Shown: positions 1 through 5,167 of the stretch, piece by piece
Position numbering within the stretch: position 1 is the first letter of the stretch
Layout: each line of letters opens with the position of its first letter
Source of the DNA: Pseudomonadota bacterium
GTDB lineage: Bacteria; Pseudomonadota; Alphaproteobacteria; Rhizobiales; Rhizobiaceae
DNA length: 5,167 nucleotides
Direction: 5' to 3'
Assembly: GCA_023433855.1 (NCBI GenBank)
Contig: JAEYTV010000273.1
Coordinates: 1-5,167 of the forward strand
Notes under the pieces: model-generated
What the model was told of the DNA's origin: nothing
The model's input: the letters and a program-made list of their open reading frames with translations, nothing else
Database searches by the model: none
Made by a program: the position numbers and the translations under genes

Positions 1-1039
1 GCGTGACACCGAGCAGGCGTACGCCCCGTTCAACCGGAAACTCGGACGCCAGGATTGTGCTGCAGATTCCCCGTATCTCATGGATCGAGCCGATACCGGT
101 TGCAGTGGAACGGCTTCGAGTGACCAGCCTGAAGTCGGCGTACTTGATCTTTACCGTCACGGTGCGTCCACGAATGCTGTTGCTTTCACAATAGCGCCAC
201 ACCTTGGCGATGAGCGGACCGATGTTGTCCATCGCTTGCTCGAACTGGTGGATGTCATCGCGGAACGTGTCCTCGGCGCCGACCGACTTGCGAATGCGGT
301 CCGGCTTGACCTGGCGGTTGTCGACACCCCTGGCGATGCCGTAAAAGTATGCGCCCGACTTGCCGAAATGCTGTTGCAAGAAGGCAAGCGGCTTGGCCTT
401 CAGGTCGGCGCCCGTCTGTATCCCGAGGCGATGCATCTTTTCGGCGGTCGCAGGTCCGACACCGTGGAACTTCTTGACGGGCAGGGCCTCGACGAATGCC
501 TGGCCGTTCTTGGGCGTGATGACGAACAACCCGTCCGGCTTGCGCTGGTCACTCGCCATCTTCGCAAGGAACTTGTTGTACGAAACGCCGGCCGACGCTG
601 TCAGCCCCGTCGTGTGCTTGATCTTCGCGCGGACCTCCTCGGCGATCTTCGTCGCGAGCTCGATGCCCTTCAGGTTCTCGGTCACATCGAGATACGCTTC
701 GTCCAGCGAGAGCGGCTCGACGAGGGGCGTGTACTCAGCAAAGATTTTCCGGATCTGCTGCGAGATGGCTTTGTACACATCGAAGCGCGGCGTGACGAAG
801 ATGAGATCCGGACACTTACGTCTCGCCGTTACCGAGGCCATGGCGGAGTGAACGCCGAATTTGCGAGCCTCGTAGCTTGCGGCCGCTACCACGCCTCGCG
901 CCTCTCCACCGCCGGCAACCGGCTTGCCGCGCAGATCGGGATTGTCGCGCTGTTCGACAGACGCATAGAAGGCATCCATGTCGACATGGATGATCATGCG
1001 TATCCTGTTGCCGGGCTGGCTGTCTTCGGGGTCAGTCAT
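1..1039 (-). CDS. dinB: DNA polymerase IV (Y-family translesion polymerase), C-terminus cut by window edge
   Basis: Translating the minus strand from ATG 1039-1037 gives 346 open codons to the left edge. This is the Y-family polymerase that copies past DNA lesions and unpaired termini at low fidelity. Residues 16-28 read IIHVDMDAFYASV: D20 corresponds to the first metal-binding Asp of the family and Y25 sits at the steric-gate position that excludes ribonucleotides. Residues 111-116 (SLDEAY) hold the other catalytic acids, D113 and E114. The helix-hairpin-helix region follows (KKFHGVGPATAEKMHRLGI), then the little-finger domain, whose last visible residues are VRLLGVT. Compared with the usual length of about 350-360 aa, only roughly 15-20 residues, including any C-terminal beta-clamp motif, should be missing. 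Start choice: ATG 1039 is preceded directly by in-frame GTG 1042-1040, and M15 (codon 997-995) would give the short N-terminus common in the family. No Shine-Dalgarno sequence precedes 1039. No alphaproteobacterial LexA box (GTTC-N7-GTTC) is visible upstream. Confidence 0.96.
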   Translation of the reverse strand, partial: MTDPEDSQPGNRIRMIIHVDMDAFYASVEQRDNPDLRGKPVAGGGEARGVVAAASYEARKFGVHSAMASVTARRKCPDLIFVTPRFDVYKAISQQIRKIFAEYTPLVEPLSLDEAYLDVTENLKGIELATKIAEEVRAKIKHTTGLTASAGVSYNKFLAKMASDQRKPDGLFVITPKNGQAFVEALPVKKFHGVGPATAEKMHRLGIQTGADLKAKPLAFLQQHFGKSGAYFYGIARGVDNRQVKPDRIRKSVGAEDTFRDDIHQFEQAMDNIGPLIAKVWRYCESNSIRGRTVTVKIKYADFRLVTRSRSTATGIGSIHEIRGICSTILASEFPVERGVRLLGVT

Positions 1040-1048
1040 CACGTCCGC

Positions 1049-1076
1049 ATTATACGCGCCGAAGTGTCAACGTGAA
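1049..1076 (-). promoter_or_regulatory. Candidate housekeeping promoter of dinB, almost leaderless
   Basis: A perfect TATAAT lies on the minus strand at 1054-1049. The best -35 at acceptable spacing is TTCACG (1076-1071, 4 of 6 matches to TTGACA, 16-base spacer). Seven bases downstream of the -10 is G1042, the first base of the GTG-ATG tandem start of dinB, so a transcript from here would have little or no leader. This agrees with the absence of a ribosome-binding site. The motif is seen directly; its activity is inferred. Confidence 0.45.
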
Positions 1077-1187
1077 CATCAGTCCCACTTCCAACCTGTA
1101 CCCCAGAACCTGGGATCGGGATACGATGAGGTGGGGATGGCGGCGCTGGCGGTTGTCGAGCCGTGGCAGCGCGGCGCAAGCGTCGTC

Positions 1188-1212
1188 GGAAGCTGAGCGA
1201 CGGGTTTTCGTT
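1188..1212 (+). promoter_or_regulatory. Candidate EcfG (general stress sigma factor) promoter for the 57-aa gene
   Basis: GGAAG (1188-1192), 16 bases, then CGTT (1209-1212) matches the alphaproteobacterial EcfG/RpoE2 consensus GGAAC-N16/17-CGTT at 8 of 9 bases. Initiation about seven bases after CGTT (near 1219) would leave a leader of about 42 nt before ATG 1261. A competing weak sigma70-like pair, TTGTCC (1225-1230) and TATCTT (1247-1252), would start transcription inside the ribosome-binding site and is less attractive. Confidence 0.45.
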
Positions 1213-1260
1213 CCGCTCCATGGCTTGTCCGCTGCAGTTGGCGCGCTATCTTTTGGAGGT

Positions 1261-1434
1261 ATGACAGAGAAAGTCGAAACTTCAGAAGAGAAACTTCGTC
1301 CGATGGATGAGAGAAGACGCCGCTTCGAGCAGACCCACGAAGCCGCTATGTCGTTCATAGAAGAGGAAGCAGAAACGAGACGGGCGAAAACCGAAAAACT
1401 GAAAGCGATGAGGTTGGCGGCGCGACGCGATTAG
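1261..1434 (+). CDS. Small highly charged hypothetical protein, 57 aa
   Basis: I do not recognise a function. The protein is dominated by Glu, Arg and Lys and should form one long amphipathic helix from about residue 16 to the end (MDERRRRFEQTHEAAM, then an E/A/K-rich stretch closing in LAARRD). It has no membrane segment, cysteine or signal peptide, so it is probably cytoplasmic. The pattern RFEQTHEAAM...IEEEAETRRAKTEKLKAMRLA resembles short uncharacterised rhizobial proteins I recall, without a named domain. The start is chosen at ATG 1261 because a strong GGAGGT (1255-1260) precedes it, but that motif abuts the ATG with no spacer, which is unusual. The next in-frame ATG is 1303 (residue 15). 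The upstream in-frame extension back to GTG 1072 does not look protein-like. The gene runs toward the minus-strand pair, 79 bases from stop to stop, with no clear terminator between. An EcfG-like element lies upstream. Confidence 0.68.
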   Translation: MTEKVETSEEKLRPMDERRRRFEQTHEAAMSFIEEEAETRRAKTEKLKAMRLAARRD

Positions 1435-1513
1435 CGCTCGAGAAGCCGATAGACTGTGGCTTGGAACATGCATCGGCGGTTCGGTGGCTGGACGCACTGT
1501 CGGCACCAAAGTC

Positions 1514-1819
1514 TTATAGGCGACGGATCTCTGTCGCCCGGATGACGATCTCTTGCTGGTCAAGACGAGCTTCCAGTTCGCGTCGATAGGTGGCCCACCA
1601 GCCCGGGTCGATGGCGTCCGTCATCACCTCGACGACGACAATCCTGTCGCGAGAGACGTCCCCCCGGTTTTCCCACAGGCCTTCTGCAGGTGCGTTGGCA
1701 TGCATCGTCACCCCGCCGAATGTCTCGGATAGTTCGTCGCGAACACGGGCGAGAGTGGATCCCACCTCGTCACCAACCGGCAGCAGGATCTCGATCAGGT
1801 AGCTCATGGAGGTGCTCAT
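1514..1819 (-). CDS. Conserved-looking hypothetical protein, 101 aa, second gene of a coupled pair
   Basis: The protein begins MSTSMSYLIEILLPV and ends EIVIRATEIRRL. I recall similar unnamed proteins of about 100 aa in rhizobia, with an N-terminal YLIxxLLP strand, an FGGVT segment (35-39 here), a GLW motif (47-49) and a central acidic strand followed by WW (74-75) and an RRELE helix. No catalytic motif, membrane span or signal peptide is seen; alternating strands and helices suggest a small soluble alpha/beta domain. ATG 1819-1817 is preferred because it overlaps the TGA (1821-1819) of the upstream reading frame as TGATG, the usual sign of translational coupling, and GGGAG lies 10 bases upstream (1834-1830). 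ATG 1807-1805 (residue 5) and GTG 1822-1820 are alternatives. An open extension further upstream in this frame is Arg- and Pro-rich and is the shadow of the preceding gene. The function is unknown. Confidence 0.78.
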   Translation of the reverse strand: MSTSMSYLIEILLPVGDEVGSTLARVRDELSETFGGVTMHANAPAEGLWENRGDVSRDRIVVVEVMTDAIDPGWWATYRRELEARLDQQEIVIRATEIRRL

Positions 1820-2060
1820 CACGAGAAGTCTCCCGTCCTGCCTGCCCGGAAGACGATCTCCGGATCGCCTTCCTCCCCCACTACGGGTGTCCCGGTCCGC
1901 TTCCAGACGAGAACGCCGTCGTGCCGGCCGGCGAGGCCTTCGCTTTTTCGATGGCAGCTTGCTCGTTGGCAACGGCGCGAGGTTTGAACGAGGGGATGGG
2001 TTGTTGTCGTTCATCGAGGTCGAAGGCAACTAGGAAGATGCTGCTGAAAGATCCTGGCAT
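1819..2060 (-). pseudogene. Small hypothetical gene broken by a one-base frameshift (about 80 aa when restored)
   Basis: From ATG 2060-2058 the first frame reads MPGSFSSIFLVAFDLDERQQ and continues sensibly through NEQAAIEKAKA, then turns into low-quality sequence and stops at TAG 1883-1881. The -1 frame continues LAGRHDGVLVWKRTG, then VVGEEGDPEIVFRAG, to TGA 1821-1819. That second frame is closed upstream by TGA 2013-2011 and has no start codon between there and the join, so it cannot be an independent gene. One lost base somewhere in 1935-1948, which includes a run of five T (1944-1948), explains both halves and restores about 80 aa. The restored protein resembles short rhizobial hypotheticals I recall with an N-terminal xFLVAFDxDE and a central A-LAxxHxGVxxW. 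Its TGA overlaps the ATG of the 101-aa gene. Alternatives are a sequencing error at the homopolymer or, less likely, programmed frameshifting; no canonical slippery heptamer is in frame. The function is unknown. Confidence 0.66.
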
Positions 2061-2098
2061 TGGTGGCGACTCTCGTGCGGCAGTTGTTCGTCTTATTG

Positions 2099-2123
2099 AA
2101 CGCAGCATGGCCACTGTGGTTGC
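2099..2123 (-). promoter_or_regulatory. Candidate EcfG promoter for the minus-strand gene pair
   Basis: On the minus strand GCAAC (2123-2119), 16 bases, then CGTT (2102-2099) matches GGAAC-N16/17-CGTT at 8 of 9 bases, with the same spacing as the element at 1188-1212. Initiation near 2092 would give a leader of about 32 nt before ATG 2060. Both the match and the distance are reasonable, but short degenerate motifs of this kind occur by chance. Confidence 0.42.
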
Positions 2124-2352
2124 CGAAGCTTGAGGCATTGCGACATTCATAGCGTGCAAGGGATCGAACGCGGTCTAGTGCCAAGACACAGAGCCTTCTT
2201 ACGCTCATGGTCGGGAGACCGCGTAACTGGGCACATGACCGGCGCCGCACGAGCAAGTGATAAAAACCAAAGCCATGCGGTGGGCGCGCGTAGATGTTGA
2301 TCGGTGCTCCTCGCACCGGCGCCATCGGGAATGACATAGACGTTCCAAGTTC

Positions 2353-2381
2353 TTGACAGGGCCGGCCGGCCGTTGCATTTT
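2353..2381 (+). promoter_or_regulatory. Candidate promoter of ntrYX
   Basis: TTGACA (2353-2358) is a perfect -35 and is preceded by C, giving the CTTGAC form favoured in alphaproteobacteria. With a 17-base spacer the -10 would be CATTTT (2376-2381), which matches TATAAT at only 3 of 6 positions. It would give a leader of roughly 140 nt before ATG 2531. It is the best housekeeping-type candidate in the gap upstream of ntrY. Confidence 0.35.
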
Positions 2382-2390
2382 CGCCACAAA

Positions 2391-2410
2391 GCGTTGCTTA
2401 ATGGCAACGC
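2391..2410 (+). repeat. Perfect 7-bp inverted repeat (stem-loop) in the presumed ntrY leader
   Basis: GCGTTGC (2391-2397), a six-base loop TTAATG, then GCAACGC (2404-2410) form a perfect stem-loop. It is not followed by a T-run, so it does not look like an intrinsic terminator. It could be an RNA structure in the leader or an operator-like DNA dyad just downstream of the candidate promoter. Confidence 0.5.
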
Positions 2411-2530
2411 AGACGATCGCGATGTGTTGGCGCCGTGGTCGGTTCTGATGTTCGGGAAAGTGCTGGATCTTCGCCCTCGGAAGGCTCGAGGTTCGAGACG
2501 TTTTCCTCCAGGTGGGATCGGAGTTGTTCG

Positions 2531-4804
2531 ATGGCGGACGGCGTGGCCGCGCGGAATGCCGGAGATGACTCGGCAGCACTGGTGCAGGACCGGCGTGCCT
2601 CGTTCGCGCTTCCTGGCCTGCTGCTGGCGGGCGGCGCGCTGATCTGCGCAACATTGACGTTGTTCGTCCTTCTGGGCCTGACGCCGATCGCGCCAACGAC
2701 GAATGTCGTCATTGCGTCCGCTTCGATAAACTCGCTGTTCATACTGGGCTTGATGTATCTTATCGGGCGGGAGGTCGTGCGGCTGTTCAAGGCCCGCAAC
2801 CGTGGCCGCGCGGCGGCCAGGCTGCATGTCCGCATCGTCGTTCTTTTCTCCTTCGTGGCGATTACGCCCGCTGTTCTGGTGGCGATCTTTGCGAGCCTCA
2901 CGCTCAATGTCGGCCTCGATCGCTGGTTCTCCCTGCGAACGCAGGCAATCGTGCAATCCTCCCAGGATGTAGCACGTGCCTATATGCTGGAGAATGCAAG
3001 CTATCTGCAGGGGCAGACGGTGTCGATGTCCAATGATCTCGAGCGTAACCGGGCGATGTTCTATCTTGATCGCACGGGGTTTGTGGACCTGATGACCCGG
3101 CAGGCGCGTGGCCGGGGCATGCTCGGTGCTTTCCTGGTGCGTGAAGACGGACAGGCAATCGCCCAGGCCGACATCAAAACGGAAAGACCCCTGCCTGCCA
3201 TTCCCGAGGACGCATTGCAGACGGCGGCAGCCGGACAACCGACCCTTATTCCGCCCGGCGTCACCAACCTTGTCGGCGCAGTGATAAAGCTCGACGCGAT
3301 CCAGGGTTCCTTCCTTTACACGATCCGGGCGGTCGATCCGAAAGTGATCTCGGCCCTGCGGCAGATGGAGGAAAATACCGCCGAATACCAGGCGATGGAG
3401 GCGGGGAGAACCTCGCTGCAAATTGCCTTTGCGGTCCTTTATCTTGGTTTTGCGCTGATCGTGTTGCTCGCTGCAATCTGGGCGGCCATCGCTGTCGCGG
3501 ACCGGATCGTGCGGCCAATCCGCATGCTGATCGGCGCAGCCGACAGCGTGGCAACCGGTAATCTGAACGTTGTTGTTCCGGTCAAGGCCGCCGATGGCGA
3601 CGTCGGAAATCTCTCCCGCACCTTCAACAAGATGATCTCCGAGATCCGCAGCCAGCGCGACGAGATCCTGGAGGCGAAGGATGAGGTGGACGACCGCCGG
3701 CGCTTCATCGAAGCGGTTCTGTCCGGTGTTACGGCGGCTGTTATTGGGGTTGAAGAGGATCGGCGCATCACGATCGTAAATCCGTCGGCCGAGGAGTTTC
3801 TCGGCACCCCAGCCGAAAAGCTGATCGGAGAGCGGTTGCAGGACGTTGCTCCTGAGGTCGATCAGGTTCTAACGGAAGCCACGACCCGCTCGCGCGGTGA
3901 TTTCAGCAAGCAGATCAACTTGATGCGGGGCGGCAAGGAGCGCACGCTCTCGGTTCAGGTCACGCGGGAGGAGCAGCGTAGCGCCAACGACTCCTATGTC
4001 GTGACCCTGGATGACATCACGGATCTGGTGATCGCGCAGCGATCCACAGCCTGGGCGGATGTCGCGCGCCGGATCGCCCATGAGATCAAGAATCCGCTGA
4101 CGCCTATCCAGCTGTCCGCCGAGCGACTGAAGCGCAGGTACGGCAAGCAGATCGCAGAGGATGACCGGGCGGTGTTCGACCAATGCACCGACACCATCGT
4201 TCGGCAGGTCGGAGATATCGGCCGCATGGTGGACGAGTTCTCCTCGTTCGCACGCATGCCCAAGCCCTCCAAGGAAAGCAGCGACCTGCGCGACATCCTG
4301 CGCGACGCCATCTTCCTCCGGGAGATGGGGACGCCTCACGTGACGTTCATGCGCGAACTGGGAGAAGAGCCGCTGACAGGCATGTTTGATGTGCGCATGC
4401 TGGGCCAGGCGTTCGGAAACCTGATCAAGAACGCGGTCGAGGCGATCGAGGCCGTTCCGACCGGGGAGGAGCGGGACGGCCGCAAGGTAAAGGTCCGCGC
4501 GGTGTTTGATCGGGTTCACGACACGTTCATTGTCGACATCATCGACAATGGCAGCGGACTTCCCTCGGAGAACCGCCATCGCATTCTGGAACCCTACATG
4601 ACGATGCGCGAGAAGGGGACCGGACTGGGCCTGGCAATCGTCAAGAAGATCATTGAGGAACACGGCGGGCAACTCGAACTGCACGATGCGCCGGCCGACT
4701 TCGATCATGGCAAGGGAGCTATGATCAGGGTCCTGCTGCCGCATGTTCAAACGGCAGTGCGACCCGGTGGGAACGATAACAAGGAACTGGCTTATGGCGT
4801 CTGA
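2531..4804 (+). CDS. ntrY: Membrane sensor histidine kinase NtrY, complete, 757 aa
   Basis: NtrY is the inner-membrane sensor kinase of the NtrY-NtrX two-component system, linked in various alphaproteobacteria to nitrogen metabolism, redox response and envelope functions. Four hydrophobic segments are visible: about residues 26-50, 59-79, 101-125 and 298-322. The region from about 126 to 296 between the third and fourth is the presumed periplasmic sensor. A HAMP domain follows (about 322-376, IVRPIRMLIGAADSVATGNL), then a PAS domain (about 391-492), then the phosphoacceptor H-box with His517 (RRIAHEIKNPLTPIQ). The ATPase domain shows the N-box (NLIKNAVEAIE, 630-640), G1 (DNGSGL, Asp672) and G2 (GTGLGLAIV, 696-704). 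All catalytic motifs are intact and the length matches NtrY proteins I know. ATG 2531 is chosen because GGAG (2520-2523) lies seven bases upstream; the in-frame GTG at 2435 would add 32 residues unlike the family. The 3' end overlaps ntrX by 11 bases. The signal sensed cannot be read from sequence. Confidence 0.96.
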   Translation: MADGVAARNAGDDSAALVQDRRASFALPGLLLAGGALICATLTLFVLLGLTPIAPTTNVVIASASINSLFILGLMYLIGREVVRLFKARNRGRAAARLHVRIVVLFSFVAITPAVLVAIFASLTLNVGLDRWFSLRTQAIVQSSQDVARAYMLENASYLQGQTVSMSNDLERNRAMFYLDRTGFVDLMTRQARGRGMLGAFLVREDGQAIAQADIKTERPLPAIPEDALQTAAAGQPTLIPPGVTNLVGAVIKLDAIQGSFLYTIRAVDPKVISALRQMEENTAEYQAMEAGRTSLQIAFAVLYLGFALIVLLAAIWAAIAVADRIVRPIRMLIGAADSVATGNLNVVVPVKAADGDVGNLSRTFNKMISEIRSQRDEILEAKDEVDDRRRFIEAVLSGVTAAVIGVEEDRRITIVNPSAEEFLGTPAEKLIGERLQDVAPEVDQVLTEATTRSRGDFSKQINLMRGGKERTLSVQVTREEQRSANDSYVVTLDDITDLVIAQRSTAWADVARRIAHEIKNPLTPIQLSAERLKRRYGKQIAEDDRAVFDQCTDTIVRQVGDIGRMVDEFSSFARMPKPSKESSDLRDILRDAIFLREMGTPHVTFMRELGEEPLTGMFDVRMLGQAFGNLIKNAVEAIEAVPTGEERDGRKVKVRAVFDRVHDTFIVDIIDNGSGLPSENRHRILEPYMTMREKGTGLGLAIVKKIIEEHGGQLELHDAPADFDHGKGAMIRVLLPHVQTAVRPGGNDNKELAYGV

Positions 4805-5167
4805 TATTCTGGTTGTGGATGACGAGGCGGACATCCGGGAAATCGTGTCCGGTATTCTGTCGGATGAGGGCCATGAAACACGCACGGCGCACGACAGCGA
4901 CAGCGCCCTGGCGGCAATTTCCGATCGCGTGCCGCGTCTGGTGTTTCTCGACATATGGATGCAGGGTTCCAAGCTCGACGGCCTCGCTCTCCTCGACGAG
5001 ATAAAGAGCCGGCATCCGGACTTACCAGTGGTAATGATCTCCGGGCACGGCAACATCGAAACCGCCGTTTCGGCAATCAAAAGGGGGGCTTTCGATTTCA
5101 TCGAGAAACCCTTCAAGGCCGATCGCCTGATCCTGATTGCCGAACGGGCGCTGGAGAACTCCAAGCT
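4794..5167 (+). CDS. ntrX: Response regulator NtrX, N-terminal receiver domain only (cut by window edge)
   Basis: The 124 visible residues form a complete CheY-like receiver domain. Acidic residues D9 and D10 begin the phosphorylation pocket (DILVVDDEADI). D53 in VFLDIW is the expected phosphoacceptor, S83 (MISGHGN) is the switch hydroxyl, and K105 (FIEKPF) is the conserved lysine. NtrX is the partner that NtrY phosphorylates; family members of about 450 aa continue into a sigma54-type AAA+ ATPase and a Fis-like helix-turn-helix, both beyond this window. The sequence after KP and the pairing with ntrY distinguish it from NtrC. ATG 4794 lies inside the last codons of ntrY, whose stop is 4802-4804. 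AAGGA (4781-4785), eight bases upstream inside ntrY, is the ribosome-binding site, so the two are almost certainly translationally coupled on one mRNA. Confidence 0.95.
   Translation, partial: MASDILVVDDEADIREIVSGILSDEGHETRTAHDSDSALAAISDRVPRLVFLDIWMQGSKLDGLALLDEIKSRHPDLPVVMISGHGNIETAVSAIKRGAFDFIEKPFKADRLILIAERALENSK

Larger units (their letters stand above)
2061..2530. other. About 470 bases without a convincing gene, upstream of ntrY
   Basis: This interval separates the start of the minus-strand pair from ntrY. It holds the leftward EcfG-like element (2099-2123), a CTTGAC-type -35 (2352-2357), a GC-rich palindromic run GCCGGCCGGC (2361-2370), a perfect stem-loop (2391-2410) and a small 5-bp inverted repeat (CTCGA 2485-2489, TCGAG 2493-2497). 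Short open frames on both strands (for example minus 2337 down to 2011, and plus 2038-2133) have no recognisable motif, ribosome-binding site plus family pattern, or consistent composition. I specifically looked for the helix-turn-helix C-terminus of NtrC, which normally ends just before ntrY in rhizobia, and did not see it in any frame. Confidence 0.6.

Noticed and set aside
1049..1070. TTGACA and TATAAT upstream of dinB as a classic promoter pair
   Set aside because: The hexamers are both perfect but only 10 bases apart, too close for sigma70; a weaker TTCACG at 16-base spacing was used instead.
80..1075. Long plus-strand open frame (331 aa)
   Set aside because: It is the antisense shadow of dinB; the minus-strand translation carries all Pol IV motifs while this one has none.
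1102..1114. Inverted repeat CCCAG-AAC-CTGGG in the dinB divergent region
   Set aside because: A five-base stem is common by chance at this base composition and it is not aligned with either candidate promoter.
1040..1120. LexA box (GTTC-N7-GTTC) in front of dinB
   Set aside because: Single GTTC/GAAC halves exist near 1074-1077 and 1106-1109, but no partner occurs at the required distance.
1435..1513. Bidirectional terminator between the convergent small genes
   Set aside because: Only short imperfect inverted repeats are present and no T-run follows them on either strand.
2038..2133. Short plus-strand frame starting MLLKDPGIGG (31 aa) after AGGAAG
   Set aside because: It lies antisense over the leader and start of the minus-strand pair, the purine motif abuts the ATG, and nothing in it resembles a known protein.
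2160..2190. tRNA T-loop-like GTTCGAT on the minus strand
   Set aside because: The flanking bases do not pair as a T-stem and no acceptor or anticodon arm can be drawn around it.
2398..2425. Sigma54 (-24/-12) promoter for ntrY around TGGCA at 2402-2406
   Set aside because: The -12 TTGC element is absent at the required distance.
2479..2502. Third EcfG-like element, GGAAG-N15-CGTT, just before ntrY
   Set aside because: The spacing is one base short of the accepted N16-17 and the -35 has a mismatch, so support is too weak to call.
2435..2530. GTG start at 2435 giving NtrY a 32-residue N-terminal extension
   Set aside because: The extension is Ser/Arg-rich and unlike NtrY N-termini, and ATG 2531 has a well-spaced GGAG and yields the usual 757 aa.
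2147..3421. Long minus-strand open frame (424 aa)
   Set aside because: It mostly runs antisense to ntrY, is Arg/His/Gln-rich and has no recognisable motif; high-GC third positions explain its openness.
3869..5164. Long minus-strand open frame (431 aa)
   Set aside because: It is antisense to the catalytic half of ntrY and to ntrX, both of which are clearly the coding strand.

Overview
The window is high-GC alphaproteobacterial DNA, most likely from a rhizobial-type member of the Hyphomicrobiales (Rhizobiales). The call rests on an NtrY/NtrX pair that reads like rhizobial homologues, a Pol IV gene, three short genes of a kind I recall from that order, and promoter-like elements matching the alphaproteobacterial general-stress sigma factor EcfG.

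Layout. (1) Positions 1-1039, minus strand: dinB (DNA polymerase IV), complete at its N-terminus and cut by the left window edge a short way before its expected C-terminus. (2) Positions 1040-1260: a divergent intergenic region with a candidate dinB promoter lying almost on its start codon and a candidate EcfG promoter facing right. (3) Positions 1261-1434, plus strand: a 57-residue, highly charged small protein. (4) Positions 1514-2060, minus strand: two small translationally coupled genes of unknown function. The upstream one carries a single-base frameshift, so as written it is broken; the downstream one (101 aa) is intact. A second EcfG-like promoter sits just upstream of the pair. (5) Positions 2061-2530: about 470 bases without a convincing gene, holding the putative ntrY promoter and a perfect 7-bp stem-loop. 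(6) Positions 2531-4804: ntrY, a complete membrane sensor histidine kinase. (7) Positions 4794-5167: the receiver domain of ntrX, overlapping ntrY by 11 bases and cut by the right edge.

How the parts fit together. NtrY and NtrX form a two-component system: NtrY is the membrane kinase and NtrX the response regulator (in family members, a sigma54-type activator), co-translated from one operon. In most rhizobia ntrYX follows ntrB-ntrC; here no trace of ntrC is seen upstream, so the pair appears detached from ntrBC. The block between dinB and ntrY looks like a small accessory segment of stress-type genes. Its EcfG assignment is an inference from two near-consensus elements, each 8 of 9 bases with identical spacing and each a sensible distance from its start codon. 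I see no CRISPR array, tRNA, rRNA, insertion sequence or obvious new defence or biosynthetic system.
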